DNA of 64,000 nucleotides. Origin: Streptomyces lienomycini. GTDB taxonomy: Bacteria > Actinomycetota > Actinomycetes > Streptomycetales > Streptomycetaceae. Below, in pieces: positions 44,893 through 52,568 of the stretch; positions within the stretch are counted from its first letter, which is position 1, and every line of letters begins with the position of its first letter. The stretch is from the NCBI RefSeq assembly GCF_027947595.1, contig NZ_CP116257.1, positions 5,084,001 to 5,148,000 on the forward strand, in the 5' to 3' direction. Made by a program: the position numbers and the translations under genes. The notes beneath the pieces are model-generated. The model saw only the letters and a program-made list of their open reading frames with translations. It did no database searches and had not been told where the DNA came from.

Positions 44893-45331
44893 CGATCACC
44901 TCCGCGTCCGCGAGGCCCCGCAGTACCCGGGCGATGTTGGTGCGCACCGTCGACTCGGCCACCGGGTCGAGGATCTCGGCGAGCGAGGGGATGCCGAGGT
45001 CGAAGGCCGCGGTGAAGACGACGAGGGTGCCGCTGCCCCGTTCCTCACAGCGCCAGCCGCCCTCGAAGGTCTGGAAGTCGCCGCTGAGCTGCTCGAAGGC
45101 GAGGGAGTACGTCTCGGGCGAGTAGGTGTCGCGTTCCCGCCACCGCATCAGGCCGCCGCGGAACTCGACGGTCCAGTCCGAGACCGTGGAGCCGTCGGGA
45201 AGCGGCGGCTCGACGCGCACCTCGCGGAAGACGTCGCTGTATTCGGGGTAGCGGCCGAAGTCGCTGATGCGACGGTAGACGTCTGCGGGTGCCAGACCGT
45301 CGGCGAGGGCGTGCAGGACCACGTGGCGCAT
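44864..45331 (-). CDS. SRPBCC/START protein, COQ10-like
   Basis: 155 residues. Helix-grip fold of the polyketide cyclase/COQ10 group: VLHALADGLAPADVYRRISDFGRYPEYSDVF at the start, REVRVEPPLPDGS, MRWRERDTYSPETYSLAFEQLSGDF and GGWRCEERGSGTLVVFTAAFDLGI. The group comprises aromatase/cyclases and quinone-binding COQ10 proteins. Hydrophobic-cavity ligand binding is the safe prediction. Downstream of the aminotransferase by 52 bp. Confidence 0.85.
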   Translation of the reverse strand: MRHVVLHALADGLAPADVYRRISDFGRYPEYSDVFREVRVEPPLPDGSTVSDWTVEFRGGLMRWRERDTYSPETYSLAFEQLSGDFQTFEGGWRCEERGSGTLVVFTAAFDLGIPSLAEILDPVAESTVRTNIARVLRGLADAEVIDERAAATRR

Positions 45332-45383
45332 GGTTCGTTCGGTTCCTTCCGGAGGGTTGCGGACGCGGGTGTCGGCCGGGCGG

Positions 45384-46703
45384 TCAGCCCGGCATGCGTT
45401 CGGCCGTGCTGTGCAGGGCCTCGGCGAGGGTGGTGAGGAAGAGGTCGGTCTCGGTGTCCCCGACCACGGCGGGCGGGGTCAGCCGCAGCACCCGGGTGGA
45501 GTTGAGGGAGTGGTTGACGAGGACGCCGCGCGCGATCAGCTCCAGCAGCAGCTCGCCGACCGCCTGTTCCTCGGCGAACTCGATGCCGATCAGGAGTCCT
45601 TGGCCGCGCACCTCGCGGACCAGGCCGCCCTCGTAGGGCGCGCACACGTCCCGTACGGCGGCGCGCAGGCGCAGGCCGAGGGCCGCGGCGCGGGCGACGG
45701 TGTTCTCCGCCTCCATCGCCCGTACGGTGGCGAGCGCCGCGGCGCAGGCGATCGGGGAGGCCCCGAAGGTGGAGGTGTGCAGGTAGGGGTCGCGGCTGAA
45801 GGGCGCGTAGGCCTCCGCGGTGGCGGCCATCGCGGCGATCGGTACGACGCCGCCGCTGAGCCCCTTGCCGGCCAGCAGCACGTCCGGGCGCACCTCCTCG
45901 GCGTCCACGCCCCACCAGGTGCCGAGGCGGCCCATGCCGGTCTGGATCTCGTCGACGACCAGCAGGGCGCCGTACGCCTCGCACAGGGCGCGCACCTGGC
46001 GGAGGTAGCCGGGGCGGGGGATGCGGACGCCGCCCTCGCCCTGAACGGGTTCGACGATGACGCAGGCCCGGTCGCGGCGGGCGGCCAGCGCCTGTTCGAG
46101 GTCGGCGGGGTCGTCGTAGGCGACCTGGGTGACGTCGGGGAGCAGGGGCTGGAACGGCGTCTGGTAGGTGGCGTTGGCGGTGACGCTGAGCGCGCCGAGC
46201 GTCTTGCCGTGGAAGCCGCGGCGGGTGGTGATCACCGAGGTCCGGCCGTGGGCGCGGGCGAGCTTCAGGGCGGCCTCGGTGGCCTCGGCGCCGGAGTTGA
46301 CGAAGTGGACGTAGTCGACGCCGGGCGGGGTGTGGGCGGCGAGGGCCTGGGCGGCGAGGGCGGCCACCGGTTCGAGGAAGACGCGGCTGGCCAGCGGGTG
46401 GGTGTCGATCTGCCGGTGCACGGCCTCGACGACCGCCGGGTGGCGGTGGCCGAGGATGAAGACGCCGTAGCCGCCGAAGTCCAGGAAGCGGCGGCCGTCG
46501 TCGGCGTGGATCCAGGCGCCCTCGGAGCGGACCTCGGCCATGCCGCCCATGACCCGGCCCATGACGGCGCGGCCGGAGCCGATGTGCTTGAGGTAGAGGT
46601 CGACGACGTCGGTCCGGCCGGAGGGCGGGACGGACGCGGCACCGGGCGGTTCGACGGCACCCGTCGGCTCGGTGGCGTCGGTGGAGGGAGGCGACATGGT
46701 CAT
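45384..46703 (-). CDS. Class III (omega-type) PLP aminotransferase
   Basis: 439 residues from ATG at 46703, which overlaps the SDR stop (TGATG); GGAGGTG is 8 nt upstream. PLP site landmarks: HFVNSGAEATEAALKLAR, RRGFHGKTLGALSVTAN, the Asp in VVDEIQTGMGRLG, and the PLP lysine in VLLAGKGLSGG. Resembles putrescine, ornithine or acyl-linked aldehyde aminotransferases. Directly behind an acyl-thioester reductase in the same transcript, it most likely aminates the aldehyde made by it. Confidence 0.92.
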   Translation of the reverse strand: MTMSPPSTDATEPTGAVEPPGAASVPPSGRTDVVDLYLKHIGSGRAVMGRVMGGMAEVRSEGAWIHADDGRRFLDFGGYGVFILGHRHPAVVEAVHRQIDTHPLASRVFLEPVAALAAQALAAHTPPGVDYVHFVNSGAEATEAALKLARAHGRTSVITTRRGFHGKTLGALSVTANATYQTPFQPLLPDVTQVAYDDPADLEQALAARRDRACVIVEPVQGEGGVRIPRPGYLRQVRALCEAYGALLVVDEIQTGMGRLGTWWGVDAEEVRPDVLLAGKGLSGGVVPIAAMAATAEAYAPFSRDPYLHTSTFGASPIACAAALATVRAMEAENTVARAAALGLRLRAAVRDVCAPYEGGLVREVRGQGLLIGIEFAEEQAVGELLLELIARGVLVNHSLNSTRVLRLTPPAVVGDTETDLFLTTLAEALHSTAERMPG

Positions 46704-47830
46704 CACGCCACCTCCGACGCGCTCGCCGCGGCCGCGTGGGTGCGGTGCCGGCGCAGGGTGCCGGACTCGTCCGCGGCCCAGCTCTCCAGGTTGCGTACGA
46801 GTGCGGCGCGGATGTCGGCGTGGGTGACGGGGGTGCCGCAGTGGGGGGTGCCGAGGGAGGAGTCGAACGGCAGCTCGCGCTGGAAGACCAGGAGCAGTTC
46901 CGCGTAGTGCCGGAACCGCTGCCGCACCGAGGCGGGCAGCGAGGTGCCCTCCAGCATGGGCAGCAGCAGCCGGTGGACGGCCTCGACGGGGATGAGTCGC
47001 GGGCGCAGCGGCCGGGGCAGGCCGTGGCGGACCGCGAACTCCGCGCAGGTGTCGGCGATCTCGCTCAGCGCCGGGGCCTGGCTGCCCGCGGTGAGCCAGT
47101 ACTCGCCGTCGCCGACGCCGCCGCGGATCAGGGCGCCGATGGCCCGCGTCACGTAGTCCTGCGGGATCATGTCGACGCGGGCTTCCGGGGCGCCGGGGAG
47201 CACCGGCACCTGGCCGAGGACCATCGCGCCGATCGTCTTGGTGAGACCCTGCTGCCCGGCGATGCGCCCGGTGGCCGAGTGGCCCATGACGACGGAGGGC
47301 CGCACGATGGCACCGGGTACGCCCGCCTCGCGCGTCAGTTGCTCGGCCCGGCTCTTGGACGCGAGATACGCGGTGGCGCCCGGGAAGCGCTCCCGGTCCT
47401 CCTCGCTCGGGGTGTTGGCCACGAAGGCCGTGCTGACCAGGTAGAGCGGGGCGTCGGCGCGGGCGGCGAGATCGAGCATCGTCTCCGTGCCGAGGATGTT
47501 GGTCCGCACGATCTCCTCGGGCGGGGTGCGCCAGTTGGTCTGGGCGGCGGAGTGCAGCACCACGTCGACGCGCAGGGCCAGTTCGTACCAGGCGCCGGCG
47601 CTCAGGCCGAGGCGCGGGGCGAGGAGGTCGCCCTCGATCTCGCGCACCCGCGGATCGTGCAGCGGCCGGGACCGCCGCAGGCAGAGCAGGTCGTAGTCGG
47701 GCGCCAGTTCGTCGATCAGGGCCCGGCCGAGGACCCCCGAGCCGCCGGTGAGCAGCAGGGTGGGACGGTCACGCGCGGTGGTGCGGGGTGGTACGGGCAG
47801 GACGGTGGGACGTGGAGCGTTTCGCGGCAT
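46703..47830 (-). CDS. Thioester-reductase/fatty acyl reductase-like SDR
   Basis: 375 residues. GGSGVLGRALIDEL (NADPH motif, about 27-40), VVLHSAAQTNW, TNILGTETMLDLA, LYLVSTAFVANT, YLASKSRAEQLTREAG (YxxxK) and VRPSVVMGHSATG are all as in male-sterility/fatty acyl-CoA reductases and NRPS terminal R domains. It stands alone, not fused to a carrier protein. The first residues are Pro-rich. Reduces an acyl thioester to an aldehyde or alcohol. Coupled by TGATG to the aminotransferase. Confidence 0.88.
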   Translation of the reverse strand: MPRNAPRPTVLPVPPRTTARDRPTLLLTGGSGVLGRALIDELAPDYDLLCLRRSRPLHDPRVREIEGDLLAPRLGLSAGAWYELALRVDVVLHSAAQTNWRTPPEEIVRTNILGTETMLDLAARADAPLYLVSTAFVANTPSEEDRERFPGATAYLASKSRAEQLTREAGVPGAIVRPSVVMGHSATGRIAGQQGLTKTIGAMVLGQVPVLPGAPEARVDMIPQDYVTRAIGALIRGGVGDGEYWLTAGSQAPALSEIADTCAEFAVRHGLPRPLRPRLIPVEAVHRLLLPMLEGTSLPASVRQRFRHYAELLLVFQRELPFDSSLGTPHCGTPVTHADIRAALVRNLESWAADESGTLRRHRTHAAAASASEVA

Positions 47831-48143
47831 GGTGGGGGCTCCCCTCGACGGGCTTCGACCGCCGTGGAACGTGGGGTCGGCGGGACGGTGACCGGCGCGT
47901 GGCCGACGTGAGGACGACGGGGGCGCGCGCCGGGGTGTACGTGGGACGGGCGGGGCGGCGGGGCTCTTGTACGGGGCGGGGCGGAAGGGACTGCGGGGCT
48001 CGTGCGACGAGCGGGACGGGTGGGACGGACGGGACGGGCGGGGCTGACCGTGGTGAATGGGCCGGCCCCGGGCGGGTGGGTGGTCGGTGCGGGGCCGGGC
48101 AGGCGAGACGGGCGGGGGCCGCCGGAGCGCGGCCTGTCGGCCG
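47831..48143. other. 313-bp gap with low-complexity G/C repeats
   Basis: No gene seen. 47950-48050 is a run of GGGACGGG/GGGGCGG-like units (GGGACGGGTGGGACGGACGGGACGGGCGGGG), C-rich in the transcript. It lies between the acyl-CoA dehydrogenase-like and reductase genes of the minus operon. It could hold a second promoter. Its repetitive nature also makes it a likely misassembly site. Confidence 0.6.
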
Positions 48144-49277
48144 TCAGGCGATGGTGAGCGGGCCGTCGGCCAGGTACGTGGCGAGCGGGCCCGTCATGCG
48201 CGAGCGCGAGGGCGGGTGCAGGGCCAGTCCGTTGGCGCAGGCGGCCAGGTGGCCCACCTCGTCGGAGGTCATGAAGTTCAGTCCGCCGAGCAGTTCGACC
48301 GCGCGCGGGACGATGCGGGCGAGGGCGTCCTGGACGCCGTAGCGCACGCACAGCGCCTGCGCGAGAGCCGACTCGTCCAGTTCCCCGGCGTCGACGCGAC
48401 GGGCGACGCCCTCGGCGGTGGCCATGGCGGCCTCGGTCTCGGTGAAGAGGCGCACGCGCTCGTGCTCGGGAATCCGGTCGTTCTGCAGCACGCGTTCCAC
48501 CAGGGCGGAGGCGGCGCCGAGGTAGCTGCCCGTCATCAGCACCTGGAACCAGACCAGGCCGGCGGTCTGGAGCTCGTCCAGGCGCTCCCCCGAGGCGGTC
48601 GCGGTGCGCAGGACGAGTTCCGGCGGGACCAGGACGTCGGTGAGCGTGACCTGATCGCTCTCGGCTCCGGCCAGGAAGGTGCTGGACCAGAAGCCGCTGA
48701 CGCTCAGCCCCTCGCTGTCTGCGGGCACGAGGGCGACGGCCAGTTCGTCGCCCTTGCCGTCCTCGCGCGGGATCATCACGCCCGCGGTGAGCACGTCCAT
48801 GGAGTGGGCCAGGCTGCAGGGCCGTTTGACGCCGTTGATCCGGACGCCGTCGGCGGTCGCGGTGGCGGTCATCGACGGGTCCAGGATCCCGGCGCCGCTG
48901 CGGCCCTCGGCGAAGCCGGAGGCGATGACCCGGTTGCTCGACGCCACGCCCTCGATCAGCATCCACTCCAGGCCGTCGCCGAGACCGCCGAGCCCGACCA
49001 GGGTGGCCATGGAGAAGTGGTGCATGGTGGTGGCGACCGCCAGGGACGGCGACCGGCTGCCGATGGCCCGCTGGACGCGCAGCGCGTCCAGCGCGGTGGC
49101 GCCGCGCCCCTGGTGGGACTCCGGGACGAGCAGTCCGGGGGCGCCGCTGTCCCGGAAGTGCCGGATGCCGGGGCTGCCGGGCCGCTCGAGTTCCATCAGG
49201 GGGATCTCGCGCAGGGCGGGGTCCAGGTCGGGCAGCAGCTTGGCGAGGGTGGTGCGTTCACGCTCGAGGAATCTCAT
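48144..49277 (-). CDS. Acyl-CoA dehydrogenase-like flavoprotein
   Basis: 377 residues from ATG at 49277 (AGGAGG at a slightly long spacing); longer readings lack a site. Acyl-CoA dehydrogenase fold: GLLVPESHQGRGATALDALRVQRAIG, HHFSMATLVGLGG, ASGFAEGRSGAGILDPSMTATATADGVRINGVKRPCSL, SDQVTLTDVLVP, and a C-terminal four-helix part. The usual catalytic Glu near the C-terminus is not evident in VELLGGLNFMTSDEVGHLAACANG. Expected to desaturate an acyl thioester or oxygenate a substrate in secondary metabolism. Confidence 0.82.
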   Translation of the reverse strand: MRFLERERTTLAKLLPDLDPALREIPLMELERPGSPGIRHFRDSGAPGLLVPESHQGRGATALDALRVQRAIGSRSPSLAVATTMHHFSMATLVGLGGLGDGLEWMLIEGVASSNRVIASGFAEGRSGAGILDPSMTATATADGVRINGVKRPCSLAHSMDVLTAGVMIPREDGKGDELAVALVPADSEGLSVSGFWSSTFLAGAESDQVTLTDVLVPPELVLRTATASGERLDELQTAGLVWFQVLMTGSYLGAASALVERVLQNDRIPEHERVRLFTETEAAMATAEGVARRVDAGELDESALAQALCVRYGVQDALARIVPRAVELLGGLNFMTSDEVGHLAACANGLALHPPSRSRMTGPLATYLADGPLTIA

Positions 49278-49369
49278 GGGCGTGCGGACCTCCTGGGTGG
49301 GTGGGCGGACGGGACTGCCGTGCGGACGGCCGCGTGCTCTGCCCGCTGCCGTGCGGGCGAGGGCGGTAC

Positions 49370-50332
49370 TCACACGGCGTTGGTGGCGCGCAACAGCTGC
49401 CAGACGGCGCCGGGGCGGGGCCTGCCGCGAAAGGCGATGTACTCCGGGAGCACCGCGTGCGGGGCCCACTTCTGCTTGTACTCGAGCTGGGAGGCCGCGG
49501 GGTAGACGGCGTCGCCGTGCTCGGCCAGCAGGCGGGCGAACCGGGTGAACGTACGGCTGGCGCCGGGGAGTTCGTGTCCCGGTTCGAGTCCGGTGAACGG
49601 GGTGAACCCGAAGTGCAGCCAGCCGGCCCCGTCGGCGGTGAGCCGTTCCATGACGGTGGCGTTGAGCGCCTCCATCACGCCGGGCGGGGCGTCCGGGCGG
49701 CGTCGGCTGAGGTCGTGCAGCATGCCGGGGCGGCTGCCGTAGACCGGCGAGTAGTTGACGTACCCGACCACCTCGCCGTCGATCCGGCCGACGAACAGGC
49801 GGCGGTGCCGCTGGAGGACGCCGGTCCGCTGACCGACCAGGAACCGCAGCTCCTTGACGTGCCGGCCCTTCTCCCGCAGCCAGCTCTGGTCGATGCGGTC
49901 CAGCTCGGCGCAGTCGTCGCCGTCCCGGACCTCGGCGACCTCCAGACCGGCCCGGCGGGCGCGCGAGATCTTGTTCCGCAGGCGCACGAACCGCGAGCCC
50001 CGCAGGGTGAACCGGCTCAGGTCGACGGCGTACGACGCCCCGATCTGGTTGACCGTGAACCCGTGGGCCGCGTACAGCTCGGCGTCCGCCCGTTGCAGTT
50101 GTACGGCGACCAGGCGGCGGCCGGTGTGGGCGGCGAACGCCTCCAGCAGTCGCCCGCGGTGCTCGGGCGCCGTGAAGGGGCCGCCGAATTGCAGGACGTA
50201 GCGGCCGGAGGTGCGATAGGCGCAGGTTCCCTCGAACCGGTCGTCGTGGAAGTAGGTGTTTCCGCTGTTGAGGGCGAGAAATGAACTGGGGTTGTCGCTG
50301 TGTGCGGCGAGCGTGTCAAGTACGGACGGCAT
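49370..50332 (-). CDS. DUF2156/MprF-catalytic-domain-like aminoacyl(phosphatidyl) transferase
   Basis: 320 residues from ATG at 50332 (GGAGGA 6 nt upstream), 17 bp inside the end of the membrane protein gene. GNAT-like double fold of the phosphatidylglycerol lysyltransferase C-terminal domain: YFHDDRFEGTCAYRTSGRYVLQFGGPF, YAVDLSRFTLRGSRFVRLRNKISRARRAG, FVGRIDGEVVGYVNYSPVYG, MLHDLSRRRPDAPPGVMEALN and GWLHFGFTPFTGLEP. The MprF flippase membrane domain is absent. Family chemistry is transfer of an amino acid from tRNA to a lipid. The neighbouring small membrane protein may give the membrane site. Confidence 0.85.
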   Translation of the reverse strand: MPSVLDTLAAHSDNPSSFLALNSGNTYFHDDRFEGTCAYRTSGRYVLQFGGPFTAPEHRGRLLEAFAAHTGRRLVAVQLQRADAELYAAHGFTVNQIGASYAVDLSRFTLRGSRFVRLRNKISRARRAGLEVAEVRDGDDCAELDRIDQSWLREKGRHVKELRFLVGQRTGVLQRHRRLFVGRIDGEVVGYVNYSPVYGSRPGMLHDLSRRRPDAPPGVMEALNATVMERLTADGAGWLHFGFTPFTGLEPGHELPGASRTFTRFARLLAEHGDAVYPAASQLEYKQKWAPHAVLPEYIAFRGRPRPGAVWQLLRATNAV

Positions 50333-50840
50333 CGGCGTCCTCCACGGAATTGCGTGCCGCAGTACTCGCTCCGGGCTCGCGGGACTCACCTGAATACACC
50401 CTCGGCCGGTATTTCTGTTCGAACATCTGAAACTCCGGGTTGGTTTCCGGTTCGAAGGCGATACCGAAGGGTTTCAGGGAGTTCCCGAACAGGGCCCGGT
50501 CGCCCATGAGGTGGATCGGGAGGGCGAGCAGCGCCCACTCGGGACGGACGAGCAGTGCCCACGCTCCGGCCAGGACACCTGCGGTGAACAGGCTGTGCAT
50601 CGTGTTGTAGGCCACGTAGTAGCCGCGCGGAACCCGTCGGTCCGGGCGGCGCCGGAAGGCGATCGCGCCGGGAATGTAGCCAATGGCGTCGATCACGGTG
50701 AACAACAGCACGAAAACGCCCCAGCGGATTTCCGAACGGTGCTGGAAGGCGAGCACGAGCGATACGGCGAGGAATCCCAGCCATTCGAGTCTGGAGAGTG
50801 CGAAGGTGACCTTCGTCTCGAAACGGTTCTTGGCGTCCAC
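50316..50840 (-). CDS. Small integral membrane protein
   Basis: 174 residues from GTG at 50840. Four probable membrane segments: LEWLGFLAVSLVLAFQ, IRWGVFVLLFTVIDAIGYIPGA, YYVAYNTMHSLFTAGVLAGAWALL and WALLALPIHLMGDRALFG. Cytoplasmic tail basic and Ser/Arg-rich. Family not recognised with certainty. The gene starts the minus-strand operon, divergent from the MocR regulator, and overlaps the DUF2156 gene by 17 bp. Confidence 0.8.
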   Translation of the reverse strand: MDAKNRFETKVTFALSRLEWLGFLAVSLVLAFQHRSEIRWGVFVLLFTVIDAIGYIPGAIAFRRRPDRRVPRGYYVAYNTMHSLFTAGVLAGAWALLVRPEWALLALPIHLMGDRALFGNSLKPFGIAFEPETNPEFQMFEQKYRPRVYSGESREPGASTAARNSVEDADAVRT

Positions 50841-50991
50841 GGGCGCTCCTGGATTGCGCGTACGATTCCGGGGCCCGACATCAGCCTGCCCCCTCGCTGT
50901 GGTCTGTCACTCCGGTTTACGCACCAGCGGGGCCAACCCCTCGTAAAGTGGAGGTGATGGGGAAGACGGGATCCTCGGGGGGCTGTTCTTG

Positions 50992-52431
50992 ATGACGTCT
51001 GCGTGGGAGTTGCTGCTGCCCGCGGCCTCGGCACCGGCACGCGCGCGTGGCCGTGCCTTGCAGGAGGCGCTGCGGGAGGCGGTCCGCTCGGGCCGGCTCG
51101 CCGCGGGCACCCGTCTGCCGTCGAGCCGGGACCTCGCGGCCGACCTGGGCGTGTCGCGGGGTCTTGTCACGGAGGCGTACGAGCAGTTGACGGCCGAGGG
51201 GTACCTGCGCAGCGGGCGCGGTGCGGGGACCTGGGTGGGAGACGCCGTGCGGGCCGCCCGGCCGCGCGCGCGTGATCTCGCCCCGCGTTCCCCCGGCGAC
51301 CGGGCCGACTTCGTGCCGGGGACACCCGACCTGTCGCTCTTCCCCCGCTCGGCGTGGGCCGCGGCGCAGCGGAGCGTGCTGACCGACCTGCCGCACGAGG
51401 GCCTCGGCTATCCCGACCCGCGCGGCCTGCCCCGGCTGCGGACCGCGCTGGCCGAACTGCTCGCGCGGCGCCGGGGCGTGGTGGCGGACCCCGAGCGGAT
51501 CGTGGTCGTCTCCGGGGTGGCGCAGGCGACGGCGCTGCTGGCGAGCGTGCTGCACGCGCGCGGGACGCGCACCGCCGGTGTCGAGGACCCCGGCAGCCCC
51601 CAGCACAGCGCCCTGTACGCCTCGGCGGGCGTGGACACCGTGCCCCTGCCCCTGGACGAGGAGGGACTCGCCATGAGCCCGCTGCGTGCCTCGGGCGTAC
51701 GCGTCGTGGTGACGACACCGGCGCACCAGTTCCCCACCGGGATCGGCTACTCGGCGCGACGCCGTGCCGAACTGCTGGACTGGGCGCGGTCGGTGGACGG
51801 CCTGGTCCTGGAGGACGACTACGACGGCGACTTCCGTTACGACCGCGCCCCCGTCGGCTCGCTCCAGGGTCTCGATCCGGAACGCGTCGCCTACACGGGC
51901 TCGGTCAGCAAGTCCCTTGCACCGGGACTGCGGCTGGGCTGGCTCCTGGTGCCGGACCGGCTCTCGGACGAGGTCGTCGAACGCAAGCGCACCACCGACC
52001 TCGGGCATCCGGCACTCGACCAGGCGCTCTTCGCCCGCTTCGTGGAGCGCGGCGACTACGACCGTCAGCTCCGTGCCTGCCAGCGCGCCTACCGCGAGCG
52101 CCGCGACGCCCTGGTCGCCGCGCTGGCCGAGCACTTCCCCGGCTCGCGAGTCACCGGCATCGCCGCCGGCCTGCACGCCATCGCCACGCTTCCCGAGCGG
52201 TACGGGCCCGAGGAGCGCTTCCTGGCCCGCGTGGCGCGGGCGGGCGTCGCGGTGCGCCCGCTGACGGCGTACGGGCATCCGGGGGCGGCCGGTCGTCCCG
52301 GGACGTACGGGCACCACGGGACAGCCGGTGGCCCGGGGGCGGGCGCGCGGGTGCGGCTGGTCCTGGGATACGCGCACCTGTCACCGGGGCGGATCCGGGC
52401 AGGGGTGGGGAGGATGGCGGCGGCGGTGTGA
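50992..52431 (+). CDS. MocR-family (GntR + aminotransferase fold) PLP-dependent regulator
   Basis: 479 residues from ATG at 50992 (a TTG two codons earlier is possible; GGGGGG upstream). N-terminal winged HTH (LREAVRSGRLAAGTRLPSSRDLAADLGVSRGLVTEAYEQLTAEGYL), C-terminal class I aminotransferase fold with the PLP lysine in YTGSVSKSLAPGLRLGW and DDYDGDFRYDRAPVGSLQG. Divergent from the membrane protein gene that opens the minus-strand operon (151 bp), so it is a candidate regulator of that operon. PdxR-like members control vitamin B6 or amino-compound catabolism; here an amine ligand is plausible. PGAAGRPGTYGHHGTAGG near the end is low complexity. Confidence 0.92.
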   Translation: MTSAWELLLPAASAPARARGRALQEALREAVRSGRLAAGTRLPSSRDLAADLGVSRGLVTEAYEQLTAEGYLRSGRGAGTWVGDAVRAARPRARDLAPRSPGDRADFVPGTPDLSLFPRSAWAAAQRSVLTDLPHEGLGYPDPRGLPRLRTALAELLARRRGVVADPERIVVVSGVAQATALLASVLHARGTRTAGVEDPGSPQHSALYASAGVDTVPLPLDEEGLAMSPLRASGVRVVVTTPAHQFPTGIGYSARRRAELLDWARSVDGLVLEDDYDGDFRYDRAPVGSLQGLDPERVAYTGSVSKSLAPGLRLGWLLVPDRLSDEVVERKRTTDLGHPALDQALFARFVERGDYDRQLRACQRAYRERRDALVAALAEHFPGSRVTGIAAGLHAIATLPERYGPEERFLARVARAGVAVRPLTAYGHPGAAGRPGTYGHHGTAGGPGAGARVRLVLGYAHLSPGRIRAGVGRMAAAV

Positions 52432-52469
52432 CGCGGCGCGGGCGGCGCACCCCTCGGGCCGTCCGGGTT

Positions 52470-52490
52470 GTTCACCCGCAATTTCCGTGG
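52470..52490 (+). promoter_or_regulatory. PHO-box-like element upstream of phoD
   Basis: GTTCACCCGCA (52470-52480) is a good 11-bp PhoP direct-repeat unit. The next 11 bases (ATTTCCGTGGG) are a poor second unit. It lies 89 bp before the phosphatase ATG, as expected for a phosphate-starvation gene. Confidence 0.4.
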
Positions 52491-52568
52491 GCGCCGCGCC
52501 GTGCCAGTAGGTCTGGCTGCGCACCCCGGCCGGAACACTGGCCGGATCCCGTCCCTGGAGGCGCACTC

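Noticed and set aside
47831..48143. A gene in the low-complexity gap of the minus operon
   Set aside because: Open frames here consist of Gly/Arg/Pro repeats with no start site or family.
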